In this document: piece by piece, positions 25,542-34,749 of the stretch | Position numbering within the stretch: the first letter of the stretch is position 1 | How the letters are laid out: the number at the start of each line of letters is the position of its first letter | Assembly: GCF_004827385.1 (NCBI RefSeq) | Contig: NZ_SRXN01000010.1 | Span: 62,001 to 126,000, forward strand | Length of the DNA: 64,000 bases | Reading direction: 5' to 3' | From: Ensifer sp. MPMI2T | Lineage (GTDB): Bacteria > Pseudomonadota > Alphaproteobacteria > Rhizobiales > Rhizobiaceae | Notes under the pieces: generated by a model | Told to the model about the DNA's origin: nothing | The model's input: the letters and a program-made list of their open reading frames with translations, nothing else | The model's database searches: none | Program-made: the position numbers and the translations under genes

Positions 25542-26234
25542 TCAAGTATCGAAGCGCGGGGCCGTCCGGTCCAAGACGGCGCAGCGCGGAGTGACGGCCC
25601 AGACCGCGGCCACGGCTCCCGCCAGTTCATGGACGAGCCGGCCCACGTCTGTCGCCGCGCCGGCATGCAGCGCTTCGGCGACGACGAGCACGGCCGTCGT
25701 CTCGTCGCCCACCGCCGAATAACCGCTCTGGCGGTTCGTCCAGCGGCGCGCATGGGCGCGCCCGTCCTCGTCCGCGAAGATCACTTCGTGCTGCTCGGGA
25801 TACTCGGTTTCGCCGGAAAACGTGGTGTAGGTCTCACTGCCGGAGGCGTAACGAACCTCGAGATGACCGGCGACCCTGGAGAGATCGAAAACGGCGATCG
25901 GAATGGCAAATGCAAGCGAAACCGCATTGCAAAGGTCGATCAGCGGGTGGATCCGTGGCAGGGATCCATCCTTGCGGAAACGCCGCAGCAGTGCCTCGGA
26001 GGCCGAGCGGTATTGCGTCGGCTTCAAACCCATGCGCGAGAAGGCACGGCGCCATGCCTGGATCTCCGGAAATTCGCCCTCCGAGCTTGCCGCGAGCCGT
26101 GCCTTCGCCACGGTCTCGAAAGCAGCAATATGCACATCGAAGGAGACGTTCCGGTGAATGCCGTCGACGTGAACAATTCCGGCGGATAGTTCGGGAAAAT
26201 CCCTCCAGATGTCGCTTGCATGGCGGAAATACAT
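25542..26234 (-). CDS. B3/B4 tRNA-binding domain protein
   Basis: A 230-residue protein matching the stand-alone B3/B4 domain, the editing-type domain of phenylalanyl-tRNA synthetase beta. Indicative segments are IQAWRRAFSRMGLKPTQYRSASEALLRR, RIHPLIDLCNAVSLAFAIP and RWTNRQSGYSAVGDETTAVLVVAEAL. Free-standing versions have been linked to editing of mischarged or non-protein amino acids, but this is not established for this one. It lies on the same strand as, and just downstream of, an EamA transporter and an AraC-type regulator; a link to amino-acid handling is possible. Confidence 0.85.
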   Translation of the reverse strand: MYFRHASDIWRDFPELSAGIVHVDGIHRNVSFDVHIAAFETVAKARLAASSEGEFPEIQAWRRAFSRMGLKPTQYRSASEALLRRFRKDGSLPRIHPLIDLCNAVSLAFAIPIAVFDLSRVAGHLEVRYASGSETYTTFSGETEYPEQHEVIFADEDGRAHARRWTNRQSGYSAVGDETTAVLVVAEALHAGAATDVGRLVHELAGAVAAVWAVTPRCAVLDRTAPRFDT

Positions 26235-26282
26235 TGTTGCTGCCTCTCTGGTGTGAACGGTGTTTTGCGAATGCAGGATGCC

Positions 26283-27185
26283 TCATCCGGCCTCCGAGCG
26301 GTTTCGCTGGGTGCTCGGCAACCGTAAACCCAGACTGAGGACGGCGGCGAGGACGCAAGCGATGCCGATCAGCTGATTGACGGAAATAGGCTCTCCAAGC
26401 ATGGCAAAGGCGAGGAGAACGGCTGAGGCAGGGGCAAGCGCCGTGAACACCGAGGCCTCCGTGCCGCTCACTTTTGCTAGTCCTGCATACCAGAGCAGGA
26501 AGCCCCCGACTGTCGGGACAAGAGCATAGTAGGCGACCGCGATGGCCGATTGCGTGGTCACCGCAGCTGCCTGTGGAATTTCGAGCAGGGCAATCGGTGC
26601 CGAGACAGCGACGCCCAGACCGGCCATCAGCGTCGACAGAGCGAGGGGCGAAATCGCCGTTGTCAGGCGCTTGTTGATGAGGATGAAGAGGCCCTCGCAG
26701 ATGACAGCGCCAACGACCAGGATGTTGCCCAGCAGCGAATGCGCGCCAACGCTATCTGCCCGGAAGACGATTGAAAGGACGCCCGCGGCGGTGAGGGCGA
26801 TCGCCAGCAGAATAGAGCGATCCGGCCGTTCGCCGAGAAAGACAATGGCAATCGCTGCCGAAACGATGGGCAGCGTACCGATGATCACGCCGGCATCGGT
26901 GGCCGGTGTCAGCCGCAGGCCGGAAATCAGCAGCGTCGTATAACCGACGCTGCCGGCGCCCGCCTGGATGAACAGGATGAGCCAATCGCGTCGTTGCAAC
27001 TTCGGCCAATGCGTCGCGGTCGCGCGCATCAGCACGAGGAAGAGCGGAAAGGCGAGCGCGAAGCGCAAGGCCGTGGCCGTGAACGGCGGCAGTCCGGACG
27101 CTATGACCTTGCTCGCGATAACCGTGCTGCCGACGAGTATCATCGCGAGCGACAGATAAATATAACCCTGAAATTGCTTCGACAT
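26283..27185 (-). CDS. EamA-family (DMT) transporter
   Basis: A 300-residue inner-membrane protein with ten helices and two EamA repeats (GYIYLSLAMILVGSTVIASK, then GLPPFTATALRFALAFPLFL; second half PTVGGFLLWYAGLAKVSGTEASVF and LLAFAMLGEPISVNQLIG). Start ATG at 27185 with GGAG upstream; an ATG at 27203 is possible. The AraC-type regulator gene ends 73 bases upstream on the same strand and may regulate it. The B3/B4 gene begins 48 bases after it. Likely exporter of amino acids or drug-like metabolites. Confidence 0.9.
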   Translation of the reverse strand: MSKQFQGYIYLSLAMILVGSTVIASKVIASGLPPFTATALRFALAFPLFLVLMRATATHWPKLQRRDWLILFIQAGAGSVGYTTLLISGLRLTPATDAGVIIGTLPIVSAAIAIVFLGERPDRSILLAIALTAAGVLSIVFRADSVGAHSLLGNILVVGAVICEGLFILINKRLTTAISPLALSTLMAGLGVAVSAPIALLEIPQAAAVTTQSAIAVAYYALVPTVGGFLLWYAGLAKVSGTEASVFTALAPASAVLLAFAMLGEPISVNQLIGIACVLAAVLSLGLRLPSTQRNRSEAG

Positions 27186-27258
27186 GGCCGCCGATCTCCG
27201 CATGATGGCGGCAGAAAGCCCGATCGACGATCGGCGGTCTTGAACGGAATTGCAGACG

Positions 27259-28065
27259 TCAGCCCAAGGCTGCGACATAGGCGCCCGGCGAAACGCCGTA
27301 GGTGCGCACGAAGATGCGCGTCATGTGGCTCTGGTCGGCAAAGCCACCGGCGATCGCCGCTTCTGCGAGCGGGGTCCCTTCGGCGATCAGGCGCCGGACA
27401 ATGTCGATCCGCCGTTGAACCAGATAGGCGTGGGGCGTGAGGCCGGTCGCCTTCGCAAATCCTCGTACGAGCTGGAATCGACTGAGGCTGCTTTCGCGTG
27501 CCAGATCAGCCAGCGTGATGGAAGCCAGTGGGTCGTCATCGATCAGACTGCGCGCTATGGCGATCGATTCCGGCGTCTTGCGTGTGCCGCGTGGGACGAG
27601 TTGCATCACCTCGGCAAAAAGCATCAGAACGAGCTCGTCCCAGCGAACGATGGCGTCGCTTCCTTCCGAGGTGGTCGCGATTGCGAAGAGTTCGCGGAAA
27701 CGCGCCGCGAGGGCGGCGTTCCGGATAACCGGATTGGCGAACTCGCATATTCGCCGTCCGCCTTCGCTGATATCGCTGACGGCGGCTTCGACGATTGCCG
27801 GATCAAGATAGAGCATCCGCCAGGAGCGACCGGCATCGCCGATCGGCGCGCCGTCGTGGACTTCGTTGGGGTTGACGGTGATCACGTCGCCGCGCGCGGC
27901 CTCCACCGGCCCGCGTCCGCTCAGGGATTTTTGCGCGCCTTGGTGGATAAGGCCGATGCCGAACTGATCATGTGTGTGGCGCGGAAAGCTGTGGTTCGTC
28001 GCCGCTTCGACCGCATCGACGCCGGCGATCCGGCGACGCAGCATCCTGAATTGGCCCTTCGTCAT
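27259..28065 (-). CDS. AraC-family transcriptional regulator
   Basis: A 268-residue protein with an N-terminal cupin-like sensing domain (HSFPRHTHDQFGIGLIHQGAQ, with VITVNPNEVHDGAP) and a C-terminal double helix-turn-helix (LADLARESSLSRFQLVRGFAKATGLTPHAYLVQRRID, then EAAIAGGFADQSHMTRIFVRTYGVSPGAY). The ATG at 28065 lies five bases after the stop of the GFA gene, so both are probably on one transcript. This regulator type often controls a downstream LysE/EamA exporter, which matches the order here. Confidence 0.92.
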   Translation of the reverse strand: MTKGQFRMLRRRIAGVDAVEAATNHSFPRHTHDQFGIGLIHQGAQKSLSGRGPVEAARGDVITVNPNEVHDGAPIGDAGRSWRMLYLDPAIVEAAVSDISEGGRRICEFANPVIRNAALAARFRELFAIATTSEGSDAIVRWDELVLMLFAEVMQLVPRGTRKTPESIAIARSLIDDDPLASITLADLARESSLSRFQLVRGFAKATGLTPHAYLVQRRIDIVRRLIAEGTPLAEAAIAGGFADQSHMTRIFVRTYGVSPGAYVAALG

Positions 28066-28069
28066 GCCG

Positions 28070-28474
28070 CTAATCCCGCAGCTTGCCGGGCAGCTTGCCA
28101 ACGTCAGCGATCCAGGGCAGGGCGGACGAGCACCAGATCTGCGACCGCGGCGCAAGCGCGCGCCGCTGGTTGATCGTGCCAAGGCGGATGCCGATTTCCT
28201 CGGCGTCTTCGTCCGTGCCGGTCGTGTAGATCGGCGAGCCGCATTCGGGGCAGAAGAACTGCAGGCGCTTTCGCCCGTTCTCGGCGATCTTGACGTAAAG
28301 TTTCGGCTCGGCTCCCGTCAGACGGAAAGACGCCCGCGGCGTGCTCGCCGTGACACGATAGGCCGAGCCTGTCAGTTGCTGGCAATCGGTGCAATGGCAG
28401 ATCGACACGTCGTCCGCGTCAATCTCCGCCTCATAGGTGACATAGCCGCAATGGCATTGACCATCGATCCGCAT
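28070..28474 (-). CDS. GFA-domain (glutathione-dependent formaldehyde-activating-like) zinc protein
   Basis: A 134-residue protein with the GFA/CENP-V zinc fold. Cysteine pairs are visible in QCHCGYVTYEA, ICHCTDCQQLTGSAYRVTA and FFCPECGSPIYTTG, and a C-terminal SQIWCSSALPW follows. Proteins of this family have been described as S-(hydroxymethyl)glutathione synthases, though most family members have unknown substrates and the activity is debated. It is the first gene of a run with the AraC-type regulator, EamA transporter and B3/B4 protein. Confidence 0.85.
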   Translation of the reverse strand: MRIDGQCHCGYVTYEAEIDADDVSICHCTDCQQLTGSAYRVTASTPRASFRLTGAEPKLYVKIAENGRKRLQFFCPECGSPIYTTGTDEDAEEIGIRLGTINQRRALAPRSQIWCSSALPWIADVGKLPGKLRD

Positions 28475-28499
28475 CGCCCGCTCCTCGTAAGTTCTCGCT

Positions 28500-28603
28500 A
28501 CTGCATGTTTCCTTGAATCGTAGCCGATTTAAGGATAAAAACATGCAGCAATTCAAAGTGCTACAGCGTCCTTTGCGCGTCTGATAAGACGCGCGGCGCT
28601 GAG
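28500..28603 (+). repeat. RIME-type mosaic palindromic element
   Basis: Two stems: CTGCATG...CATGCAG around a GATTTAAGGATAAAAA core, then CTACAGCG...CGGCGCTGAG around GCGCGTCTGAT-AAGACGCGC. Near-identical units occur at 50356-50460 (inverted) and 52336-52441. This matches the rhizobial intergenic mosaic elements known from Rhizobium and Sinorhizobium. Confidence 0.8.
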
Positions 28604-28648
28604 AGGGATTACGATAGACCAGCCGGGGCAAACGTCCAGAGAGTCTCC

Positions 28649-29449
28649 TCAGATGCCGGTGAACAGCCACTCGTGTTCCTTGGCGTTATGGAACTTCCAG
28701 ATCCGCTTCGGTCCCGCCATGACGTTCAAATAATAGACGTCGTAACCGTGAACGGCCGCGACAGGGTGATAACCCTTAGGCACAAGCGTAACGTCGCCGT
28801 CCTCCACCGCCATCGTCTCGTCGAGCGAGCGGTCGTCCGTGTAGACGCGTTGCATCGCAAAGCCCTGCGGCGGATTGAGGCGGTGGTAATAGGTTTCCTC
28901 GAGATAGCTTTCGGCCGGCAGGTTGTCCTGGTCGTGCTTGTGCGGCGGATAGGACGAGGTATGCCCACCTGGCGTGATCACCTCGACGACGAGCAGCGAC
29001 TGCGCCGATCCGTCGTCCTCCGGCATGATATTGGTGACATAGCGGGTGTTGGTGCCCTTGCCGCGCGTCATCTGCGGGTGCGTGCCGGGACGGATGACCT
29101 TGGCCTTGAAGCCTTCGCCACCGGGCGCGGAACAGATCGCAAGGTCGAAATCGGTCGTCGCGTCCGCCTGCCACTTGCTGCCCTTCGGCACATAGACAGC
29201 GTAGGGCTGGCCCTCGAAGGGCGTCATGCGCTCGCCGAGTTCGCCGAAGTTTTCGCCGTCGACGGAAATCTTCGCCTTGCCGCTGACGAGAACAAGGCAG
29301 AGCTCCTTCTCGCCGGCTTCGCCCGCCGTTCTCTCGCCGGGCTTCAAGCGGTTGAGCGCGAAACCGACATAGGTCCAGCCGGCGCTCTCTGGCGTGATCT
29401 CCTGCATCAGGCCGGATTGTGCCTTCGGTTTGACGAGCAGTTTCGACAT
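28649..29449 (-). CDS. iolB: 5-deoxy-glucuronate isomerase
   Basis: A 266-residue cytoplasmic cupin enzyme that converts 5-deoxy-D-glucuronate to 5-dehydro-2-deoxy-D-gluconate in myo-inositol degradation. Typical segments are AGWTYVGFALNRLKPGE, SSYPPHKHDQDNLPAESYLEETYYHRLNPPQGF (the metal-binding histidines and glutamate), and a C-terminal PVAAVHGYDVYYLNVMAGPKR. It is the last gene of the iolC-iolD-iolE-iolB set. A palindromic repeat separates it from iolE. Confidence 0.95.
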   Translation of the reverse strand: MSKLLVKPKAQSGLMQEITPESAGWTYVGFALNRLKPGERTAGEAGEKELCLVLVSGKAKISVDGENFGELGERMTPFEGQPYAVYVPKGSKWQADATTDFDLAICSAPGGEGFKAKVIRPGTHPQMTRGKGTNTRYVTNIMPEDDGSAQSLLVVEVITPGGHTSSYPPHKHDQDNLPAESYLEETYYHRLNPPQGFAMQRVYTDDRSLDETMAVEDGDVTLVPKGYHPVAAVHGYDVYYLNVMAGPKRIWKFHNAKEHEWLFTGI

Positions 29450-29483
29450 TTCGACGGTCTCCTGATCTTGATGACTACAGGCT

Positions 29484-29633
29484 GCCCCTCACCTAACCCT
29501 CTCCCCGCTCGCGGGGAGAGGGGGACTCTGGATTTCGTCGCTCTACCTTCTCGCCTTCGCTCAGAGGGTGGGCTTGGAGGGCGTGGCAAATCCCTTCTCT
29601 CCGCAAGCGGGGAGAAGGTGGCGGATGAGGGGC
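29484..29633. repeat. Composite palindromic repeat between iolE and iolB
   Basis: GCCCCTC opens and GAGGGGC closes the unit. Inside are two hairpins, CTCTCCCCGCTCGCGGGGAGAG and CTTCTCTCCGCAAGCGGGGAGAAG-like. The same family lies at 30617-30729 and 53931-54088. It should fold strongly in the iol transcript. Confidence 0.75.
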
Positions 29634-29636
29634 GAG

Positions 29637-30539
29637 CTATGCCCGGTCCAGCCCCGCTTCCTTCGCAAACGCTTTTAGCGATTTCAGCCCGAGCGACTGA
29701 TATTCGAACGGATTGCGCACGGCCGAATCCTGCTCCGCTTCGATGACCAACCAACCATTATAGCCGTGTTCGGCTGCGATTTTCAGGACGGGCAGAAAGT
29801 CGACTCCGCCTTCCTTGTCACCCGGGACGGTGAAGACGCCGCGGCGCACGCCCTCGAGGAAGGAGAGGCCCTGGCTTTCTACTTCATCGCGGATCGCCGG
29901 ACGGACATTCTTGCAGTGGATATGGCGGACGCGGTGCATGTATTTCTTCGCGACTTCCGCCGGATCGGAGCCGCCGAACCAGGCGTGGCCGGTGTCGAGC
30001 AAAAGCTTCGTCGCCGGGCCGGTGTTCTGCATCAAAAGATCGATCTCCTCGCCGGTCTGGACGATCGTGCCCATGTGATGGTGATAGACGAGATCGATAC
30101 CCTGGTCGGCGCAATACTGCGCGATCGCTTCGAGATCGGCGCCGAATTTCTTCCATTGATCCGCCGGCAGCACCGGCTTGTTGTTGGCCACGGATTTCGA
30201 ATCGTCTCCGTGAATGGCATTGGAGGTTTCGCAGACGATCGCCACCTTGCAGCCATTGTGCTTCAAAAGGTCGAGATGCGGCTGGATCGCCTTCTTCTCG
30301 GCTTCGACATCATGAGTCAGAAGGTTGGTGGAGTGCCAGCCGGAAACGAAGACGAGGTCATAAGAGGCGAGCTTCTGCTTCAGCGCTTCCGGGTCGGAGG
30401 GCATCTTGTGACCCTTCTCGATGCCGTCGAAGCCGATCTTCTGGCAATCGGAAAGGCAGTCCTCGAGCGTCAGATGCGCGCCGATCGAATGGTCGTCGTC
30501 ATTGCTCCAGGCAATCGGGTTGGTTCCGTAGCGGATCAT
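29637..30539 (-). CDS. iolE: Inosose dehydratase
   Basis: A 300-residue TIM-barrel enzyme that dehydrates 2-keto-myo-inositol. It starts with the characteristic [18 protein letters not shown] and contains [24 protein letters not shown], the [16 protein letters not shown] metal-ligand region and [16 protein letters not shown] take the ATG at 30539, where the family starts; an ATG eight codons upstream is also in frame. It lies between iolD and iolB, with palindromic repeats on both sides. Confidence 0.95.
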   Translation of the reverse strand: MIRYGTNPIAWSNDDDHSIGAHLTLEDCLSDCQKIGFDGIEKGHKMPSDPEALKQKLASYDLVFVSGWHSTNLLTHDVEAEKKAIQPHLDLLKHNGCKVAIVCETSNAIHGDDSKSVANNKPVLPADQWKKFGADLEAIAQYCADQGIDLVYHHHMGTIVQTGEEIDLLMQNTGPATKLLLDTGHAWFGGSDPAEVAKKYMHRVRHIHCKNVRPAIRDEVESQGLSFLEGVRRGVFTVPGDKEGGVDFLPVLKIAAEHGYNGWLVIEAEQDSAVRNPFEYQSLGLKSLKAFAKEAGLDRA

Positions 30540-30616
30540 GTCTTTCACTTTCTGATGCACCATGCGCTTGGGGCGGATGGTTGCTGTTTCTCATATTTGC
30601 GTGAAGGGCGAACAAC

Positions 30617-30729
30617 GCCCCTCATCCGCCCTGCCGGGCACCTTCTCCCCGCTTGCGGGGAGAAGGGATATGCCGCGCCCTCTCAAGTCCCCTCTCCCCG
30701 GCTGCGGGGAAAGGGCTAGGGTGAGGGGC
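30617..30729. repeat. Composite palindromic repeat between iolD and iolE
   Basis: Starts GCCCCTCATCCG and ends GGTGAGGGGC, with two internal hairpins (CTTCTCCCCGCTTGCGGGGAGAAG and CTCTCCCCGGCTGCGGGGAAAG). Same family as the copies at 29484 and 53931. Its position inside the operon could affect downstream expression. Confidence 0.75.
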
Positions 30730-30763
30730 CATTAGATAAGCCTGCGCCCGCGTTTTATTGAGC

Positions 30764-32617
30764 TTAACCGAACCGCTGCGATTGGAGCGCCTTTTCATAG
30801 CCCTCGCGGGCTGCGTTTACCTGGCTGCGCTCCGACACTTCGGGGACGGCGACATCCCACCAATGGCCGCCGGCTTCCGTCGTAATCAGCGGATCTGTAT
30901 CGATGACAATGACGGTCGTGCGCTGCTCTTGCGCCGTTTCGGCGAGTGCGGCTTCGAGTTCGGGGATCGAGGCGACCTTGCGGGTGACGGCACCCATCGC
31001 CGCTGCATGAGCGGCAAAATCGATGCCCGGCAGTGTCACGTGATGCGTGTCCTTCAACAGGTTGTTGAAGTTGGCACCGCCCGTTGCCATCTGCAGCCGG
31101 TTGATGCAGCCATAGCCGGCATTGTCGAGGAGCACGATGGTGATCTTGGCGCCGAGCATGATCGAAGAGGCGATCTCGGAGTTCAGCATCATGTAGCTGC
31201 CGTCACCGACCATGACGACCACGTCGCTGTCGGGCTTGGCGAGCTTGACGCCGAGACCGCCGGCCACTTCATAGCCCATGGTCGAGAAGCCGTATTCCAT
31301 ATGATAGCTGCCGGGCGCGTCCGCCTGCCACAGCTTGTGCAGTTCGCCAGGGAGCCCGCCTGCGGCGCAGACGAGCGTCGTCTTCTTGCTGCCACGCGCC
31401 CGCTGGACGGCGCCGATCACCTGGGCGTCCGAGGGAAGCGCCGCATTGGTGGTGGCCGTCGCCTTGTCGGCCGCGTCGAGCCACTCGGCCTTGCCGGTCT
31501 TCGCCTTCTCGGTCCAGGCGCTGTCGGCCTTGTAGCCGCCAAGGCCGCCGGAGATCCGGTTGAGGCCGGCCCGCGCATCGGAAATCAGCGGCAGGCCATT
31601 GTGCTTGCCGGCGTCGAAGGGCTGGACGTTGAGGCCGATGATCTTCAGCGTTTCATTCTTGAAGAGCGCCCAGGAACCGGTGGTGAAATCCTGGAGCCGC
31701 GAGCCGACGGCGAGCACCACGTCGGCCTCCTCGGCGAGCGCGTTGGAGGCGGAGGTGCCGGTGACGCCAACCGATCCCATATTGAGCGGATGGGAATGCG
31801 GCAGCGAGGATTTGCCGGCCTGGGTTTCGACGACGGGAATGCCGTGCTTTTCGGCAAAGTCCGCGAGCTCCGCGCTCGCTTCCGAATAAAGCACGCCGCC
31901 GCCGGCGACGATGATCGGTTTCTTGGCGGACTTGAGCAGCGCGATCGCTGCGGCCAGTTCGTCGAGATCGGGCTCGATCCGCCGGGGTACCCATACCTTC
32001 TCGTCGAAGAAGGATTCCGGATAGTCGTAGGCTTCCGCCTGGACGTCCTGGCAGAGCGATAGCGTGACCGGGCCGCAATCAGCCGGGTCGGTCAGAACCT
32101 GCATGGCCCGACGCAGCGCCGGAATGATCTGCTCCGGCCGGGTGATGCGGTCGAAATAGCGCGAGACCGGGCGGAAGCAGTCATTTGCCGAGATCGTGCC
32201 GTCTCCAAAGCTTTCGACTTGCTGCAGCACCGGATCGGGCCGGCGATTGGCGAAGACATCGCCGGGCAGCAGAAGAACCGGCAGCCGGTTGACATGGGCG
32301 AGCGCAGCCGAGGTGACCATGTTCAGCGCACCCGGGCCGATCGAGGTCGTGCAGGCCATGAAGCGGCGGCGGAAGCTCGCCTTGGCAAACGCAATCGCCG
32401 CATTCGCCATGCCCTGCTCGTTTTGCGCGCGGTAGGTAGGCAATGTTTCCCGCACGGAGTAAAGCGCCTCGCCGACGCCGGCGACGTTGCCGTGGCCGAA
32501 AATCGCGAAGACGCCGCCGAAGATCGGCACGCGCTCGCCTTCGATGATCGTCATCTGTTTGGTCAGGAACCGCGCCACGGCCTGGGCCATGGTGAGGCGC
32601 ACGGTTTTCTGGCTCAT
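30764..32617 (-). CDS. iolD: 3D-(3,5/4)-trihydroxycyclohexane-1,2-dione hydrolase
   Basis: A 617-residue thiamine-diphosphate enzyme of the acetolactate-synthase fold that opens the inositol-derived ring. Visible signatures are the N-terminal RLTMAQAVARFLTKQMTIIEGE with its cofactor Glu, IGPGALNMVTSAALAHVNRLPVLLLPGDVFANR, the HPLNMGSVGVTG segment and the ThDP-binding MVGDGSYMMLNSEIASSIML. Length is typical for IolD. It follows iolC by 68 bases and precedes iolE. Confidence 0.96.
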   Translation of the reverse strand: MSQKTVRLTMAQAVARFLTKQMTIIEGERVPIFGGVFAIFGHGNVAGVGEALYSVRETLPTYRAQNEQGMANAAIAFAKASFRRRFMACTTSIGPGALNMVTSAALAHVNRLPVLLLPGDVFANRRPDPVLQQVESFGDGTISANDCFRPVSRYFDRITRPEQIIPALRRAMQVLTDPADCGPVTLSLCQDVQAEAYDYPESFFDEKVWVPRRIEPDLDELAAAIALLKSAKKPIIVAGGGVLYSEASAELADFAEKHGIPVVETQAGKSSLPHSHPLNMGSVGVTGTSASNALAEEADVVLAVGSRLQDFTTGSWALFKNETLKIIGLNVQPFDAGKHNGLPLISDARAGLNRISGGLGGYKADSAWTEKAKTGKAEWLDAADKATATTNAALPSDAQVIGAVQRARGSKKTTLVCAAGGLPGELHKLWQADAPGSYHMEYGFSTMGYEVAGGLGVKLAKPDSDVVVMVGDGSYMMLNSEIASSIMLGAKITIVLLDNAGYGCINRLQMATGGANFNNLLKDTHHVTLPGIDFAAHAAAMGAVTRKVASIPELEAALAETAQEQRTTVIVIDTDPLITTEAGGHWWDVAVPEVSERSQVNAAREGYEKALQSQRFG

Positions 32618-32685
32618 TTTCTGTTTCCTCCTCGTGAGCGAAGCTCTTGCTTCGCTCTTTCCGCTGCATTGTCGCCCGCGCGATC

Positions 32686-34638
32686 CTATGCAGCCTTTGT
32701 TTCACCCAGTTGCAGCCAGAGATCCACCAGCGCCTTGAACCTTGCCGCCATGTCGGCGACCGCCTGCTCGTCGGTCATGGTGCCGGCGAGCCAGGCCTTG
32801 CTGGCGTCGGCGAAGATCGTCCGGCCGACCGCAAAACCCTTGACCGTCTTCGACGTGCGCGCGGCGGCAAAGCCGTCCTTCAGCACCTCGTAGGGCGCCT
32901 CGAGGCCAAGCAGGACGACGCCGCGGCAGAGCGGGTCGCGCGTTTCGATCACGGCATCGATCGCCGCCCAGGCCCCGCGGCTCGCCTGTGGCTCCAGCTT
33001 CCACCAATCGGGTTTCAAACCGGCATCGTAGAGTTCGGTGAGCGCCCGCGGAACGGTCATATCGTCGAGCGTGCCATGCTTGCTGGCTATGATTTCGATC
33101 AAGATCTCGCGGCCGACCTTGCGCGCGGCTTCGAAGGCCGAACGAAGCTTGGCGATCTGCGCTGCCTTGAGTTCGGCTGGATCATCGGGATGGAAGAACG
33201 ACAGCACCTTGATGCAATGATCGACCGGCCAGTCGATGAGGCGGCTGCCGAGGTCTTGGCTGAATTCGAACTGCAGCGGACGCGAGCCGGGGAGTTCGAT
33301 CGGCTTGGCGATCCAGAAATCTCGGAAGGCGCCGGCGGCATAGAGTGCGTCGCGGCCGTATTTGTCGTCGATCAGCATGCCGAAACCGGGCCGGCCGGCG
33401 GCGACCTGTGCAGCCGCCTTAACCGCAAGGACTTTGAAGGCTGGGATGCGTGCCAGAAGTTCCGGCTTGCCTTCCGCGATGTCTTCCAGCTGGCTTCGGT
33501 GATCGATGGCAAGCGCCATCAAAAGCGGGATGTCGCGACGGCGGGTCGTCGCCCAGTGAACGTGGTTGATCGCTTCGTCCTTGCGGAGCGCCTTTTCCTT
33601 GCTGCCGTTTTCGAGGAAGAATTTGAGTTCGGTCCAGGTCGGGATTTCCGGCGCGCAAAGGAGGCGCGAAACAGCGAAGGCGCCGCAGGCATTGGCCCAG
33701 GTAGCAGACGTCGCATGCGGTTCGCCAGTCAGCCAGCCACGCAGGAAACCGGACATGAAGGCATCACCCGCGCCGAGCACGTTATAGACCTCGATCGGAA
33801 AACCCTTGCCGACGATGCCGTCCTCGAGATTATCGGAGATCGGGCCATCATAGACGATGCAGCCCATCGGTCCGCGCTTCAGCACGATCGTGGCTTCGGA
33901 CAGCGAGCGGATGGTTTTGAGCGCCTTGAGCAGATCGCTCTCGCCGGATGCGATCAGAACCTCTTCCTCGGTGCCGACGATGAGATCGCAGTCGCCGAGA
34001 ACGGTCTTCAGGTGGGCGGAGACGCGGTCGGAGGCGATGTAGCGGCTTTCGCCAGCATCGTGGCCGGCAAGGCCCCAGAGATTGGGGCGATAGTCGATAT
34101 CGAAGACGACCTTCGCGCCGCTCTCCTTGGCGATGCGTATCGCCTTGCGCTGGGCGGCATCGGTATTCGGCTTGGAGAAATGGGTGCCGGAAACGAGGAT
34201 CGCGCGCGCGGAACGGATGAAGTCTTCCGCGACATCGTCCTCGCAGAGCGCGTTGTCGGCGCAATTGTCGCGATAGAAGAGCAGCGGGAAGGACTTGTCG
34301 CTTTCGACGGCGAGGATCGCGAGCGCCGTCAGTCGCTCGGGATCGGTGACGATGCCGCGGGTTTCGACCCCCTCGCGTTGAAGCTGCTCGCGGATGAAGC
34401 GGCCCATCTGCTCGTCGCCGACACGCGTCAGCAGCGCCGATTTCAGTCCGAGGCGCGCGGTGCCGACCGAGATGTTGCAGGGGCAGCCGCCGACGGATTT
34501 CGCAAAGCTCCCAACGTCCTCGAGCCGTGTGCCGATCTGCTGGCCGTAAAGATCGACCGAGGCGCGGCCGATGGTGATGAGGTCGAGGGGCTTGGCTCCC
34601 TTTGCCGACGGGCTTCGGGCCGATGGACTCTGGCTCAC
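32686..34638 (-). CDS. iolC: IolC: 5-dehydro-2-deoxygluconokinase fused to a DUF2090 aldolase-like domain
   Basis: A 650-residue protein. Residues 1-330 are a ribokinase/PfkB sugar kinase (LDLITIGRASVDLYGQQIG, VGGCPCNISVGTARLGL, and the C-terminal VYNVLGAGDAFMSGFLRGWL with the catalytic Asp). Residues about 340-650 form a DUF2090 TIM-barrel domain (HRSQLEDIAEGKPELLARIP onward). The kinase phosphorylates 5-dehydro-2-deoxy-D-gluconate. The fused domain resembles class I aldolases and is common in alphaproteobacterial IolC; its role is not firmly established. The start is a GTG with GGGAGG. A candidate IolR operator lies about 100 bases upstream. Confidence 0.94.
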   Translation of the reverse strand: MSQSPSARSPSAKGAKPLDLITIGRASVDLYGQQIGTRLEDVGSFAKSVGGCPCNISVGTARLGLKSALLTRVGDEQMGRFIREQLQREGVETRGIVTDPERLTALAILAVESDKSFPLLFYRDNCADNALCEDDVAEDFIRSARAILVSGTHFSKPNTDAAQRKAIRIAKESGAKVVFDIDYRPNLWGLAGHDAGESRYIASDRVSAHLKTVLGDCDLIVGTEEEVLIASGESDLLKALKTIRSLSEATIVLKRGPMGCIVYDGPISDNLEDGIVGKGFPIEVYNVLGAGDAFMSGFLRGWLTGEPHATSATWANACGAFAVSRLLCAPEIPTWTELKFFLENGSKEKALRKDEAINHVHWATTRRRDIPLLMALAIDHRSQLEDIAEGKPELLARIPAFKVLAVKAAAQVAAGRPGFGMLIDDKYGRDALYAAGAFRDFWIAKPIELPGSRPLQFEFSQDLGSRLIDWPVDHCIKVLSFFHPDDPAELKAAQIAKLRSAFEAARKVGREILIEIIASKHGTLDDMTVPRALTELYDAGLKPDWWKLEPQASRGAWAAIDAVIETRDPLCRGVVLLGLEAPYEVLKDGFAAARTSKTVKGFAVGRTIFADASKAWLAGTMTDEQAVADMAARFKALVDLWLQLGETKAA

Positions 34639-34723
34639 TGCTTCCTCCCCGCGGACGCCGCGCCGGCGCCGACAATCTTGATTATGTCATGGGCGATGAG
34701 GTTATGAAACATAAGTTCCGTCG

Positions 34724-34749
34724 TTCCGTCAATATGGAATTTTCATTCT
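34724..34749. promoter_or_regulatory. Candidate IolR operator upstream of iolC
   Basis: GGAA-TTTTCA-TTCT at 34736-34749, preceded by TTCC and GTCAATAT. It sits about 98 bases upstream of the iolC start and overlaps the end of the regulator gene. The bases GTCAATATGGAAT recur before the dehydrogenase gene (36917-36930). A GGAA-N6-TTCC-type palindrome is the reported target of IolR in Sinorhizobium meliloti. Confidence 0.6.

Noticed and set aside
32647-34707. A long plus-strand protein antisense to iolC
   Set aside because: It mirrors iolC codons, has no ribosome site or family match, and reflects third-base GC bias.
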